Notes under the pieces: generated by a model | What the model saw: the letters and a program-made list of their open reading frames with translations, nothing else | Told to the model about the DNA's origin: nothing | Database searches by the model: none | Made by a program: the position numbers and the translations under genes | Shown here: positions 1-6,075 of the stretch, in pieces | Layout of the letters: each line of letters starts with the position of its first letter | Position numbering within the stretch: position 1 is the stretch's first letter | Assembly: GCA_013695255.1 (NCBI GenBank) | Contig: JACDAV010000058.1 | Coordinates: 1 to 14,217, forward strand | Origin: Chloroflexota bacterium | Lineage (GTDB): Bacteria > Chloroflexota > Limnocylindria > Limnocylindrales > CSP1-4 | DNA length: 14,217 nt | Reading direction: 5' to 3'

Positions 1-612
1 CAGGTCAAGCGGCCGGACAAGCCGGCGACGTCGCTCACGGCTGCCGCACCCCTCTGGCGGGCCTTCATGCGCGACATGTCGACCGACTGGCCGGTCGCCA
101 CCTTCAGCGTGCCGGACGGCGTGGTCGAGGCCGAGGCGGACAAGTGGTCCGGGGGCCAGCGTGGACCGTGGACCCAGGACACCGTCGAAGAATGGTTCAT
201 CGCGGGCACACAGCCAGGCGGCTTGGCCGCGGTCGATCCGCCCGGCCTGCTCTACTCGAACGAGTGCGACGAGTGGCGGGTGGACCCGCTCAAGTCGGAG
301 CTGGGCCCGAGCGAGTGGGACGATGACGTGTCCGACTGGATCGACCGCGCTCGCCGTGGCACCGGCGTCGAGGGGAAACACGAGTCCCGGACGGCCTACT
401 TCTGGGGTGAGTCCTCGTGGGGCGGGGAGCTCGTCGGACCATGCGAGCCGGAGCCGCCGCCGTTCCTCCCGCCAGGCTTTCCCGTCCCGACGCCGCCACC
501 GGGTGCAACCCCGACCCCCGATCCGACACCGCCGGCGGATCCGACGCCGACCCCTGATCCCGCCGCCGCGGGCGGGACCGGGAATGGCAAACCCAAGCCG
601 CCCAGGCCCTGA
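1..612 (+). CDS. Penicillin-binding protein (class A, transglycosylase/transpeptidase), C-terminal part
   Basis: The reading frame is open from base 1, so the gene starts upstream and only about 203 C-terminal residues are present. The visible start TSLTAAAPLWRAFMRD, then a short divergent stretch with PDGVV and later EEWFIAGTQP, matches what follows the transpeptidase KTG motif in PBP1A-like enzymes that polymerise and cross-link peptidoglycan outside the cytoplasmic membrane. The catalytic Ser and KTG motifs lie outside the window. The last ~50 residues are a low-complexity Pro/Thr/Asp tail ending in a Gly/Lys/Pro patch, a common wall-spanning tail in high-GC bacteria. The next gene follows on the same strand; its longest plausible start overlaps this stop. 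The PBP assignment rests on recalled family sequence and is likely. The exact subclass is inferred. Confidence 0.75.
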   Translation, partial: QVKRPDKPATSLTAAAPLWRAFMRDMSTDWPVATFSVPDGVVEAEADKWSGGQRGPWTQDTVEEWFIAGTQPGGLAAVDPPGLLYSNECDEWRVDPLKSELGPSEWDDDVSDWIDRARRGTGVEGKHESRTAYFWGESSWGGELVGPCEPEPPPFLPPGFPVPTPPPGATPTPDPTPPADPTPTPDPAAAGGTGNGKPKPPRP

Positions 613-700
613 GCCGGCAGGTGTCGCGGGGCCGGACCCGGGCCGGTTCGCCGGTCCCCCGGCCCGTTCGCCGCTTCAGCGGGTTGTCCCGCTGCTGACG

Positions 701-1819
701 ATGCGTGCGGAGCTCCTCGGCTGGGCGGTCCGCGGTGCGGGCCTTGCCGTCGGTGTCGCCTTCGTCGTCGGGCTCCTGCTCCTCGGGCAGGCGGCGGCCA
801 GGGTCCTCCTGCTGGTCTTCATCGCGGTCCTGCTGGCATCGGCGCTCGAGCCGGTCGTCGGCTGGATCCGCGGGCGCACGCCGCTCGGCCGCGGCTCGTC
901 GATCCTCGTCGTCTACGCGCTGTTCCTGGCGGCCGTCGTGGCGTTCGTCCTCGTGGTCGTGCCGGCTGCGTTCAACCAGTTCAACGAGATCGTCGCCGGG
1001 CTCCCGCCGCTGCTCGACCGCGGGCGGGAGTGGGCGGCCAACATCCGCCCCCAGGGCCTGTCGACCAGCCTGACCGCGATCCTCGACTCCGTGGAGCGGC
1101 AGCTCGCCGCCAGGCCCCCCGATACGGAGGAGGTGGTCGAGGTGGGGCTGACGGTCGCCGAGGTGCTCGTCTCGCTGGTCACGCTGCTGGCCGTGGTCTT
1201 CTTCTGGCTGCTCGAGCACGCGCGCCTGCAGCGCTTCACGCTGGCGTTCCTGCCGTCGGAACGGCGGGGCGGCGCACGGGAGGCGTGGAACGAGATCGAG
1301 AACCGGCTGGGCCTGTGGGTCCGCGGTCAGCTGATCCTGATGGGCACGATGGGCGTTGCCACCGGCCTGACCTACACCCTGCTCGGGCTCCCGTCACCGA
1401 TGCTGCTGGCCCTGATCGCGGCGGTGATGGAGGCCGTGCCGCTCGTCGGCCCGCTCCTCGGCGCCATCCCGGCGATCCTCGTCGCCGCGACCGTCTCGCC
1501 GGAGCTGGCGCTGGCCGTGGCCGGGATCTACCTCGTCATCCAGCTCGTGGAGGGCAATGTCCTGGTGCCTCTCGTGATGCGGAACACGATCGGGCTGTCG
1601 CCATTCCTCGTCATCGTCAGCCTGTTGATCGGCGGCGGGGCTGGCGGCATCGTCGGCGCGCTCCTGGCCGTGCCGATCGCAGCGGCATTGCTGGCCGTGC
1701 TGGAACGGCTGCAGGCCAGGGACGTGCCCGTCGCCCAGGATCCGGGCGGCGTCGAGTCGGTGTCCCGCGCGGAGGCTGACTCCATGGCAGCCTCGTTGCC
1801 GGACGCGGCAACCCGCTAG
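701..1819 (+). CDS. AI-2E family transporter (PerM/YdiK-like permease)
   Basis: This is a 372-residue polytopic membrane protein, the usual size for the AI-2E transporter family (Pfam AI-2E_transport). Hydrophobic helices begin within ten residues of the chosen ATG. A soluble stretch (around NQFNEIVAGLPPLLDRGREW) sits after the third helix, as in the family. The C-terminal half has the hallmark run GLPSPMLLALIAAVMEAVP followed by LVGPLLGAIPAIL, then a re-entrant and helical end near LLAVPIAAALLAVLERL. An upstream in-frame ATG at 584 would add 39 Pro/Gly/Arg-rich residues and overlap the PBP gene, so 701 was preferred although its ribosome binding site is weak. Members export small molecules or act as ion antiporters; the substrate cannot be told here. 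It is probably co-transcribed with the PBP gene. Confidence 0.88.
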   Translation: MRAELLGWAVRGAGLAVGVAFVVGLLLLGQAAARVLLLVFIAVLLASALEPVVGWIRGRTPLGRGSSILVVYALFLAAVVAFVLVVVPAAFNQFNEIVAGLPPLLDRGREWAANIRPQGLSTSLTAILDSVERQLAARPPDTEEVVEVGLTVAEVLVSLVTLLAVVFFWLLEHARLQRFTLAFLPSERRGGAREAWNEIENRLGLWVRGQLILMGTMGVATGLTYTLLGLPSPMLLALIAAVMEAVPLVGPLLGAIPAILVAATVSPELALAVAGIYLVIQLVEGNVLVPLVMRNTIGLSPFLVIVSLLIGGGAGGIVGALLAVPIAAALLAVLERLQARDVPVAQDPGGVESVSRAEADSMAASLPDAATR

Positions 1820-1997
1820 GACCGCCTGCGAGACGGCTGCACGGCCCAACGGCCACGACGGCCCGCGGGTCGATGCGATGGGCGTGCAATGAATAGCCGC
1901 CCGGCCAACAGGTCGGACCGAACTGACGGTTACCAGACTGCCGACGGGCCGGGGGTCCCCCCATCGAGCCCCCTGCCGACATCCACGAGGTGACCAG

Positions 1998-2222
1998 ATG
2001 ACCAAGCGACTGATCGCGAGCGTGGCGCTCGCCGCGACCCTTGCCGCGGCCTGCACACCGGGCGCGTCTCCCACCCCCGCCAGGAGCGGAAGCCCCGCTG
2101 CCAGCGCGGGAGCGGCGAGTCCCGCCGCCAGCACGGGCGCGGAATCGCCGTCCGGCAGCATGGACATGGAATCCCCGTCGGGCAGCATGGACATGGAATC
2201 CCCGTCCGCGTCTCCCTCCTGA
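1998..2222 (+). CDS. Small predicted lipoprotein with tandem SPSGSMDM-type repeats
   Basis: The 74-residue product starts at an ATG preceded by GAGGTGACCAG, a good ribosome binding site. Residues 1-19 form a signal peptide (MTKR, then a hydrophobic core) ending in the lipobox LAAAC, so the protein should be lipidated at Cys19 and anchored outside the cell. The rest is a low-complexity Ala/Ser/Pro/Gly linker. It ends in two exact nine-residue units (ESPSGSMDM) and a third diverged unit (ESPSASPS). No folded domain is visible. The Met/Asp/Glu-rich units could contact metals, but this is speculation. It stands alone between the permease and the GlsB-like gene, followed by a large hairpin. Family unknown. 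Confidence 0.7.
   Translation: MTKRLIASVALAATLAAACTPGASPTPARSGSPAASAGAASPAASTGAESPSGSMDMESPSGSMDMESPSASPS
2142..2222 (+). repeat. 27-bp tandem repeat, three units, within the small lipoprotein gene
   Basis: Three in-frame 27-bp units run 2142-2168, 2169-2195 and 2196-2222. The first two differ at only two bases, both silent at protein level. The third keeps only its first ten bases and ends in the stop codon. The period is a multiple of three, so copy-number change would not break the frame. Confidence 0.85.
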
Positions 2223-2230
2223 GGACCGAC

Positions 2231-2278
2231 CGGACAGCAGACGCCGGGGCCTCGTGGGTCCCGGCGTCACCCTGTCCG
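2231..2278 (+). terminator. Long hairpin after the lipoprotein gene, possible terminator
   Basis: CGGACAG (2231-2237) pairs with CTGTCCG (2272-2278), and GACGCCGGG (2240-2248) pairs with CCCGGCGTC (2260-2268), leaving a small internal bulge and an 11-nt loop. It lies 8 nt after the lipoprotein stop. No T-run follows, so it is either a weak terminator or a 3'-end stabiliser. Confidence 0.5.
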
Positions 2279-2433
2279 CAGGTTCATGTCCCATCCGCGC
2301 AACATCGGCGCGGCTGCCCAATTTGTAGGCAGATGTTAGGTGTGCGTGCCGCAGCGTTCCCCGCGCGCCCATGCCGGCGGTCATACTGACGTCGCTCGGT
2401 CACCGGGCAGAGGACAAAGGGATGGAGGTACGG

Positions 2434-2712
2434 ATGAGCATCATCGCTTGGATCGTGGTCGGCGCAATTGCCGGCTACCTGGCGGGTTTCCTGGTCAAGG
2501 GCGACGAGGGTCTCGGCGTGATCGGACACGTGATCCTGGGGATCGTCGGCGCGCTCGTCGGCGGTTTCCTAGCCGGGATCATCTTCAAGCGTGACCTCAC
2601 GAGTGGGATCAACATCGAGACGATCATCGTCGCCACGATCGGCGCCATCGTCACGGTGCTGGTCGTCAGCATGATCACCGGTCGCAACCGCACGGGTCGC
2701 GGCGCCGTCTGA
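2434..2712 (+). CDS. GlsB/YeaQ/YmgE family small membrane protein
   Basis: This 92-residue protein has three predicted membrane helices rich in Gly/Ala: near residues 2-20 (IIAWIVVGAIAGYLAGFLV), 29-50 (GHVILGIVGALVGGFLAGII) and 65-83. The Gly-rich spacing G-x-x-A-G-x-L-A-G and G-I-V-G-A-L-V-G-G is typical of the family often labelled transglycosylase-associated. Its biochemical role is unproven; members are usually linked to envelope or general stress. The start at 2434 was chosen because GGAGG ends five bases upstream; an in-frame ATG at 2422 would place that motif inside the gene. The gene ends 41 bases before a strong terminator, so it is probably a single-gene transcript. Confidence 0.88.
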   Translation: MSIIAWIVVGAIAGYLAGFLVKGDEGLGVIGHVILGIVGALVGGFLAGIIFKRDLTSGINIETIIVATIGAIVTVLVVSMITGRNRTGRGAV

Positions 2713-2753
2713 CCGCACGGGGCCGCCCAAGGCCCTGACACCGCGTCATCGTC

Positions 2754-2791
2754 GGACGCCCACCGAGCTCATCGGTGGGCGTCCTTCTATT
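2754..2791 (+). terminator. Rho-independent terminator after the GlsB-like gene
   Basis: A perfect 13-bp inverted repeat: GGACGCCCACCGA (2754-2766) pairs with TCGGTGGGCGTCC (2772-2784) around a 5-nt loop, followed by TTCTATT. It lies between the GlsB-like gene and the SRPBCC gene, whose start is only 39 nt beyond the stem. It could therefore also sit in the leader of that gene. Confidence 0.85.
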
Positions 2792-2822
2792 CCAGCCGAA
2801 CAACCCGAGCGAAAGGAGATTC

Positions 2823-3287
2823 ATGTCGTCCGTCGTCGAATCGATCGATGTCGAGGTCCCGGTGCGGACCGCTTATGACCAGTGGACGCAGTTCGAGCAG
2901 TTCCCGAAGTTCATGTCCGGCGTGGAGCGGGTCGACCAGCTCGATGACACGCGCCTGCACTGGGTGGCCAAGATCGCCGGCAAGACCAAGGAGTGGGACG
3001 CCAGGATCACGGAGCAGACGCCGGATCAGCGCGTCGCCTGGACCTCGACATCGGGCGCGGAGAACGCCGGAGTGGTGACGTTCCACCGCCTCGACGACAA
3101 CAAGACCCGCGTGACCGTCCAGATGGACATCGATCCGGAGGGCATCGTCGAGAACGTCGGCGACAAGCTCGGCGTTCCCGGTGGCCAGGTGAAGGGCGAT
3201 CTCGAACGCTTCAAGGAGTTCATCGAGTCGCGCGGCCGGGAGACGGGCGCCTGGCGCGGAGAGGTGAAGCAGACCGATCTCACGTAG
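2823..3287 (+). CDS. SRPBCC family protein (polyketide cyclase/dehydrase-like)
   Basis: The 154-residue product begins at an ATG preceded by AAAGGAGATTC, the best ribosome binding site in this part of the window. The START/Bet v1-like pattern is clear. An opening strand ends in SIDVEVPVRTAYDQWTQFEQFPKFM, the signature helix-loop of bacterial cyclase/dehydrase-like proteins. A central WVAKIAGKTKEWDARI strand pair, RVAWTSTSG, TRVTVQMDIDPEG and a C-terminal helix DLERFKEFIESRG follow. These proteins form a hydrophobic ligand cavity; ligand and reaction are unknown. Similar small SRPBCC proteins often sit among stress-related genes, which fits the neighbouring GlsB-like gene. Likely cytoplasmic, as there is no signal peptide. 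Family assignment is firm; function is open. Confidence 0.9.
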   Translation: MSSVVESIDVEVPVRTAYDQWTQFEQFPKFMSGVERVDQLDDTRLHWVAKIAGKTKEWDARITEQTPDQRVAWTSTSGAENAGVVTFHRLDDNKTRVTVQMDIDPEGIVENVGDKLGVPGGQVKGDLERFKEFIESRGRETGAWRGEVKQTDLT

Positions 3288-3357
3288 TCTTGCGCTCCGG
3301 AGGTTTAATCTGGAGCCTGCCCACCCCCAGCCAGCGCGCGAGCGCGGAGCGTCCATC

Positions 3358-3756
3358 GTGAACCGGATCTACTTCGAGCCCCAGGTCATGTCAATTCCGC
3401 GCGGTGCCGAGCTGACCACGGAGGCAGCGCATCCGATGCCCGGTGCGGCCCAGGCTCTCGGGCACCTCGCCGACAGCTACGAGCTTGTGGTCGTGGGCGA
3501 CCCGCCGCGCGGCGTGCTCGATGCGTTCGAGGTGCCGATCCAGTCGACCTCGGATCTCCCGCCGGAGCCGGCCTTCGGGAGCTGGCTGATCACCGACGAT
3601 CCGGGCAGCTGCCTGGCACGGCCGCCGGGCCTCAAGACCATTTTGATCGGTCCCCGCCGCCCCGCCACCAACAAGCCGGCTTTGCGCTTCGACGTCGAGG
3701 CGCGCGACCTGAATGCGGCCGTCGTGGAGATCCTGACCCGGGAAGCGATGGCCTGA
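3358..3756 (+). CDS. Uncharacterised HAD-like protein lacking the catalytic aspartate motif
   Basis: A GTG start (3358) follows GCGGAGCGTCCATC and yields 132 residues. PMPGAAQALGHLADSYELVVVGDP resembles the segment of HAD phosphatases around motif II, and WLITDDPGSCLARPPGLKTILIGP resembles the motif III/IV segment in which paired acidic residues precede a substrate-independent loop. The N-terminal strand (NRIYFEPQVMS) stands where HAD enzymes carry DxDxT, but there is no aspartate pair, so hydrolase activity is doubtful. It lies about 70 bases after the SRPBCC gene on the same strand, close enough for co-transcription. The fold resemblance is judged by eye and could be wrong; the gene itself, with consistent codon use, looks real. 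Confidence 0.6.
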   Translation: MNRIYFEPQVMSIPRGAELTTEAAHPMPGAAQALGHLADSYELVVVGDPPRGVLDAFEVPIQSTSDLPPEPAFGSWLITDDPGSCLARPPGLKTILIGPRRPATNKPALRFDVEARDLNAAVVEILTREAMA

Positions 3757-3871
3757 GGGGCGCGGTGGCCGGGTGCCCTGTCATGCCGCTGCAATGGGCG
3801 CCGGATGGCCGTACACCATGCTGCACGGCAAGAGGCACCTACGCTGCCGGAACAGACGGATATCCCCCGAA

Positions 3872-3895
3872 GGGACGCTTGTGACGGGGCGTCCC
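3872..3895 (+). other. Small stem-loop upstream of the left-end repeat
   Basis: GGGACGC (3872-3878) pairs with GCGTCCC (3889-3895) around a 10-nt loop. It stands 10 nt before the larger terminator hairpin, so the two could be the 3' part of a small structured transcript. I found no tRNA arms or recognisable RNA family in 3757-3905. Confidence 0.4.
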
Positions 3896-3906
3896 CTCTG
3901 TTCTCA

Positions 3907-3945
3907 CGGACGGCTCGAGCCCCCTCCTCGAGCCGTCCGTTTTTC
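3907..3945 (+). terminator. Intrinsic terminator overlapping the left-end repeat
   Basis: ACGGACGGCTCGAG (3907-3920, sharing its last base with the loop side) pairs with CTCGAGCCGTCCGT (3927-3940), a near-perfect 13-14 bp stem with a C-rich loop, followed by TTTTT (3940-3944). It reads on the plus strand, suiting termination of the upstream plus-strand genes. The loop and right arm form the direct repeat found again at 13201. Confidence 0.8.
3917..3940 (+). repeat. Left copy of 24-bp direct repeat, candidate attL core
   Basis: These 24 bases recur exactly at 13201-13224 in the same orientation, 9284 bp apart. Similarity continues weakly for 8 more bases (29 of 32 identical overall). It lies beside the remnant of a tyrosine integrase gene, as expected for an attachment site. 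Confidence 0.65.
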
Positions 3946-3974
3946 GTGCTCAGATGCGGCGCCTGATGCCGGGC

Positions 3975-3994
3975 TGACCACCTTCTGACCACCT
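3975..3994 (+). repeat. Pair of TGACCACCT direct repeats, left end (candidate integrase arm sites)
   Basis: TGACCACCT occurs at 3975-3983 and 3986-3994, 11 bp apart, 34 bp inside the left core repeat. The same pair occurs inside the right core repeat at 13099 and 13111. Paired direct repeats flanking the core are the layout of arm-type binding sites of lambda-type integrases. Confidence 0.5.
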
Positions 3995-4507
3995 CGGCCT
4001 GCCGTGCCCGGTGGGCGCGCAGCGCCCGGACCGCACGTTCAGGCAGCAGCAGCGTCCGGGCGATGCCGCCCTTTTCGGGTTCGGCGAGCACCAGCCGGTC
4101 GCGATCGAGGTCGAGGTCCGACCAGACGATGGACAGCAGCTCACCCTCCCGGATCGGCACCTGGTAAGTGACCGTCCACAGTGCCGGTCAGCCGATCCCC
4201 GACGCCGAGCATCCGACCGATCTCGCCGATGGTGAACACCTGCTGCTTGCGCTTCGGGACGAGGGGCGGCGAGACGAGGGCCGCGACGTTGCGAATGATG
4301 TGGCCACGCTGAGCCGCCGTCGCCAGTGCTCCCCGCAGGATGGTGTGCAGCAGCTCAACGGACTTGGGCGCCATGCCCGCTGCAACGCGAGCCGCGTACA
4401 GGTCCTCGAGATCTTCCGGCTGAAGGCGGGGACCGGGATGTTCGCCTGCTCGTCGTGGCGACGTGCAGCCGCACCATGTCGGCGTACCGCTGGCGTGACT
4501 GCAGCGC
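3976..4507 (-). pseudogene. Decayed tyrosine recombinase (phage/element integrase)
   Basis: Pieces of one integrase appear in minus-strand order across three frames. Near 4504-4450, ALQSRQRYADMVRLHV is the start of the SAM-like core-binding domain. From ~4420 to ~4190, LQPEDLEDLYAARVAAG, then SVELLHTILRGAL and RNVAALVSPP, continue it. From 4160 to 3993, REGELLSIVWSDLDLD with ARTLLLPERAVRALRAHRARQAE opens the catalytic domain and includes the first catalytic Arg. After 3993 the protein runs straight into the TGACCACCT repeats. The rest of the catalytic domain (HxxR, the second His and the tyrosine nucleophile) is missing, apparently by deletion. At least two frame breaks plus this loss make the gene dead. 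Its position directly inside the left repeat supports an old integrated element. Confidence 0.85.
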
Positions 4508-4769
4508 CGTGCCTCCCCGAGTGGCGACCCGAGCGATTCGTGCCCAGTTATGTGCTGAGTGGTTTCCGGGGCAGTCCGCCGGGACTTGCTTCGGCCCGGA
4601 TAACAACAGCCCGATCACCCGCGTGCCGTACCCATCTACCGGAGTCGGCGTGACGGACTCCCGAGTCGACGCCGGTCGGGCAGTCGCACGATCGCGCTCG
4701 GCCTCACGACCCTGCGCGACCAGTCCGTTGCGGCCGCTCGGAACGGTTGGCCGTGCCTTTGCGCGCCGA

Positions 4770-5205
4770 AGCCGCCGAGCGCTGCTCGGCCGGCGAGCGC
4801 AGACACCGATGCTGATGCCGGTATTGGTGTCGACGAGATCGGCGTCTCGGTCATGACGCACGCGCCGCCAACAAGAGCCGACGGGGTGTCCGTCGACGAG
4901 CAGCCGGTCGGAAGGGCCGGCACGCTGCTGAAGTCGTAGCTGCGACCGACGGTGACGGCGCCCGCCGTTGAATGTCGGGACGGTCGGCGCTGTCTCGTCG
5001 GCTTCACGTTGACCGTGTCGCTGGTCGTCGAGTGTCCGGCGATGTCAGACGCCATGCCGCACACGTTCTGGCCGGTGGCCGCCGTGTCGCTGCTGAGTAG
5101 CGATCCCGGAGATTGCATCCGTGCAGACGAAGGTCGCCGTGCCATTGCCCTTGTACCAGCCGTTGCCGTTGGCGGCTCTATTTGTCGCTCGAGTGGCGGG
5201 CACAC
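4770..5205 (-). pseudogene. Frameshifted remnant of a secreted Ig-like repeat protein
   Basis: Two minus-strand frames join into one domain series. From ~5200 to ~5095 the frame reads NGNGWYKGNGTATFVCTDAISGIA, the opening of an Ig-like repeat common in secreted proteins of high-GC bacteria. At about 5095 the frame changes and continues as SSDTAATGQNVCGMASDIAG and then TTSDTVNVK, the expected end of that repeat. A second repeat follows: VGRSYDFSSVPALPTGCSS and a weaker ending at ASVSALAG near 4780. There is no start codon, signal peptide or anchor, and both ends dissolve into unrelated frames. It is a fragment of a larger surface protein. The domain resemblance is by eye; the frame change exactly where the repeat should continue is the strongest evidence. 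Confidence 0.65.
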
Positions 5206-5268
5206 CGGTCGGAGCTGCGACGCGATGCGAGCGCCTATCGAAACGGCATCGTCCGGGGGAGGGTTCCG

Positions 5269-5706
5269 TCACGCGCCTCGTTGACCGAGGAGCGTCCCGA
5301 CATCGTCGAAACGGCACCATTTCGTCATCGTCACCGTGGTGCCCCTACCTGGCTCCGACAAGACCTCGACGGCATCCATTAGACGCTGAGCGCCCCACAG
5401 GCCGATGCCCAGGCCGGCATCCGAGGCGTACTCATGACGGAGGACGGCGGCTACGTCAGGGATGCCCGGGCCTTCATCGTGCGCAACCACGACCAGGCCG
5501 TCATGGCCGCCCTGGGTTACACGACGGATCACGATCTCGCCGGACCCGGCGTGGCTAGTGATGTTTCGGGCGATCTCCGAGATCGCCGTCGCCACGAACG
5601 TCGCGTCGGTGCGGGAAAGGCCGATCGCGACGGCGGCAGCGCGCCCCTTCTGGCGGGCGACGACTGTGTCGGCGTCCGACCTGATCGGGACGCGGATCTC
5701 TTCCAC
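5269..5706 (-). CDS. rsbT: RsbT-type anti-sigma regulatory factor kinase (GHKL ATPase)
   Basis: The 145-residue product is a stand-alone GHKL ATPase of the RsbT group, the switch kinase that phosphorylates RsbS and RsbR in stressosome-like complexes. Visible motifs are the N-box ISEIARNITSHA (about residues 42-53), the G1 box DEGPGIPD, and the G2 box GLGIGLWGAQRLMD followed by a PGRGTTVTMTKW ending typical of RsbT. The start is a GTG 11 bases after the rsbS stop, so the two are surely co-transcribed. The last ~14 residues (FDDVGTLLGQRGA) extend slightly beyond the usual end. In known systems freed RsbT activates an RsbU-type phosphatase or other output domain; none is encoded here, so the downstream target is unknown. 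Confidence 0.93.
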   Translation of the reverse strand: MEEIRVPIRSDADTVVARQKGRAAAVAIGLSRTDATFVATAISEIARNITSHAGSGEIVIRRVTQGGHDGLVVVAHDEGPGIPDVAAVLRHEYASDAGLGIGLWGAQRLMDAVEVLSEPGRGTTVTMTKWCRFDDVGTLLGQRGA

Positions 5707-5717
5707 CGGCGTCGCCG

Positions 5718-6062
5718 CTAGCCGTCGAGGAGTTCGAGGCCAGCTTCCAGATCGAGTGCCGTATGAACGTCGGCGAGTCCCAGGCCGAACTGGCTCATCG
5801 CGACGGCGACATCAGGCTGGATCCCGACGACGACGGTCTTTGCTCCGCGTAACCGGTTGGTCTGCGCGACCGTGCTCAGCGAGCGCGAGACGAACGAATC
5901 GATCACGTCTAGGGCCGCGACGTCGACGATCACGCCGCGCGACCGATGGCGCGCAACCTCCGCGACCAGCGCATCGCGGAGCTGCACCACCTCGGTGTCG
6001 GTCAGCGCCGACTGGATTGAGGCGATGAGGTAGTCCCGCTGCTTCAGGATCGAGACGCCCAT
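5718..6062 (-). CDS. rsbS: RsbS-like STAS-domain stressosome scaffold/antagonist
   Basis: With the ATG at 6062 the product is 114 residues, a single STAS domain of normal RsbS length. It begins with the characteristic ILKQRDYLIASIQSALTD. The phosphorylated serine site is preserved: VDVAALDVIDSFVSR places Ser56 where RsbS is modified by RsbT. The later VGIQPDVAVAMSQFG and ALDLEAGLELL segments also fit. A longer start at 6104 would overlap rsbR by 29 bases and add residues not seen in the family; 6062 lies 13 bases after the rsbR stop. RsbS sequesters RsbT until phosphorylated. Order rsbR-rsbS-rsbT is the canonical one. Confidence 0.93.
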   Translation of the reverse strand: MGVSILKQRDYLIASIQSALTDTEVVQLRDALVAEVARHRSRGVIVDVAALDVIDSFVSRSLSTVAQTNRLRGAKTVVVGIQPDVAVAMSQFGLGLADVHTALDLEAGLELLDG

Positions 6063-6075
6063 CCGGCCGGGATTC

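Noticed and set aside
290..1219. 309-codon minus-strand open frame opposite the PBP and permease genes
   Set aside because: Composition is His/Arg/Asp-rich shadow; the plus strand shows membrane helices and family motifs.
3757..3905. Possible tRNA or small RNA gene serving as the integration target
   Set aside because: Two hairpins are present, but no tRNA arms or SRP RNA signature; kept only as stem-loop features.
4952..5284. 110-codon plus-strand open frame in the gene-poor left part of the element
   Set aside because: No ribosome binding site or recognisable domain; the opposite strand carries Ig-like repeat similarity.
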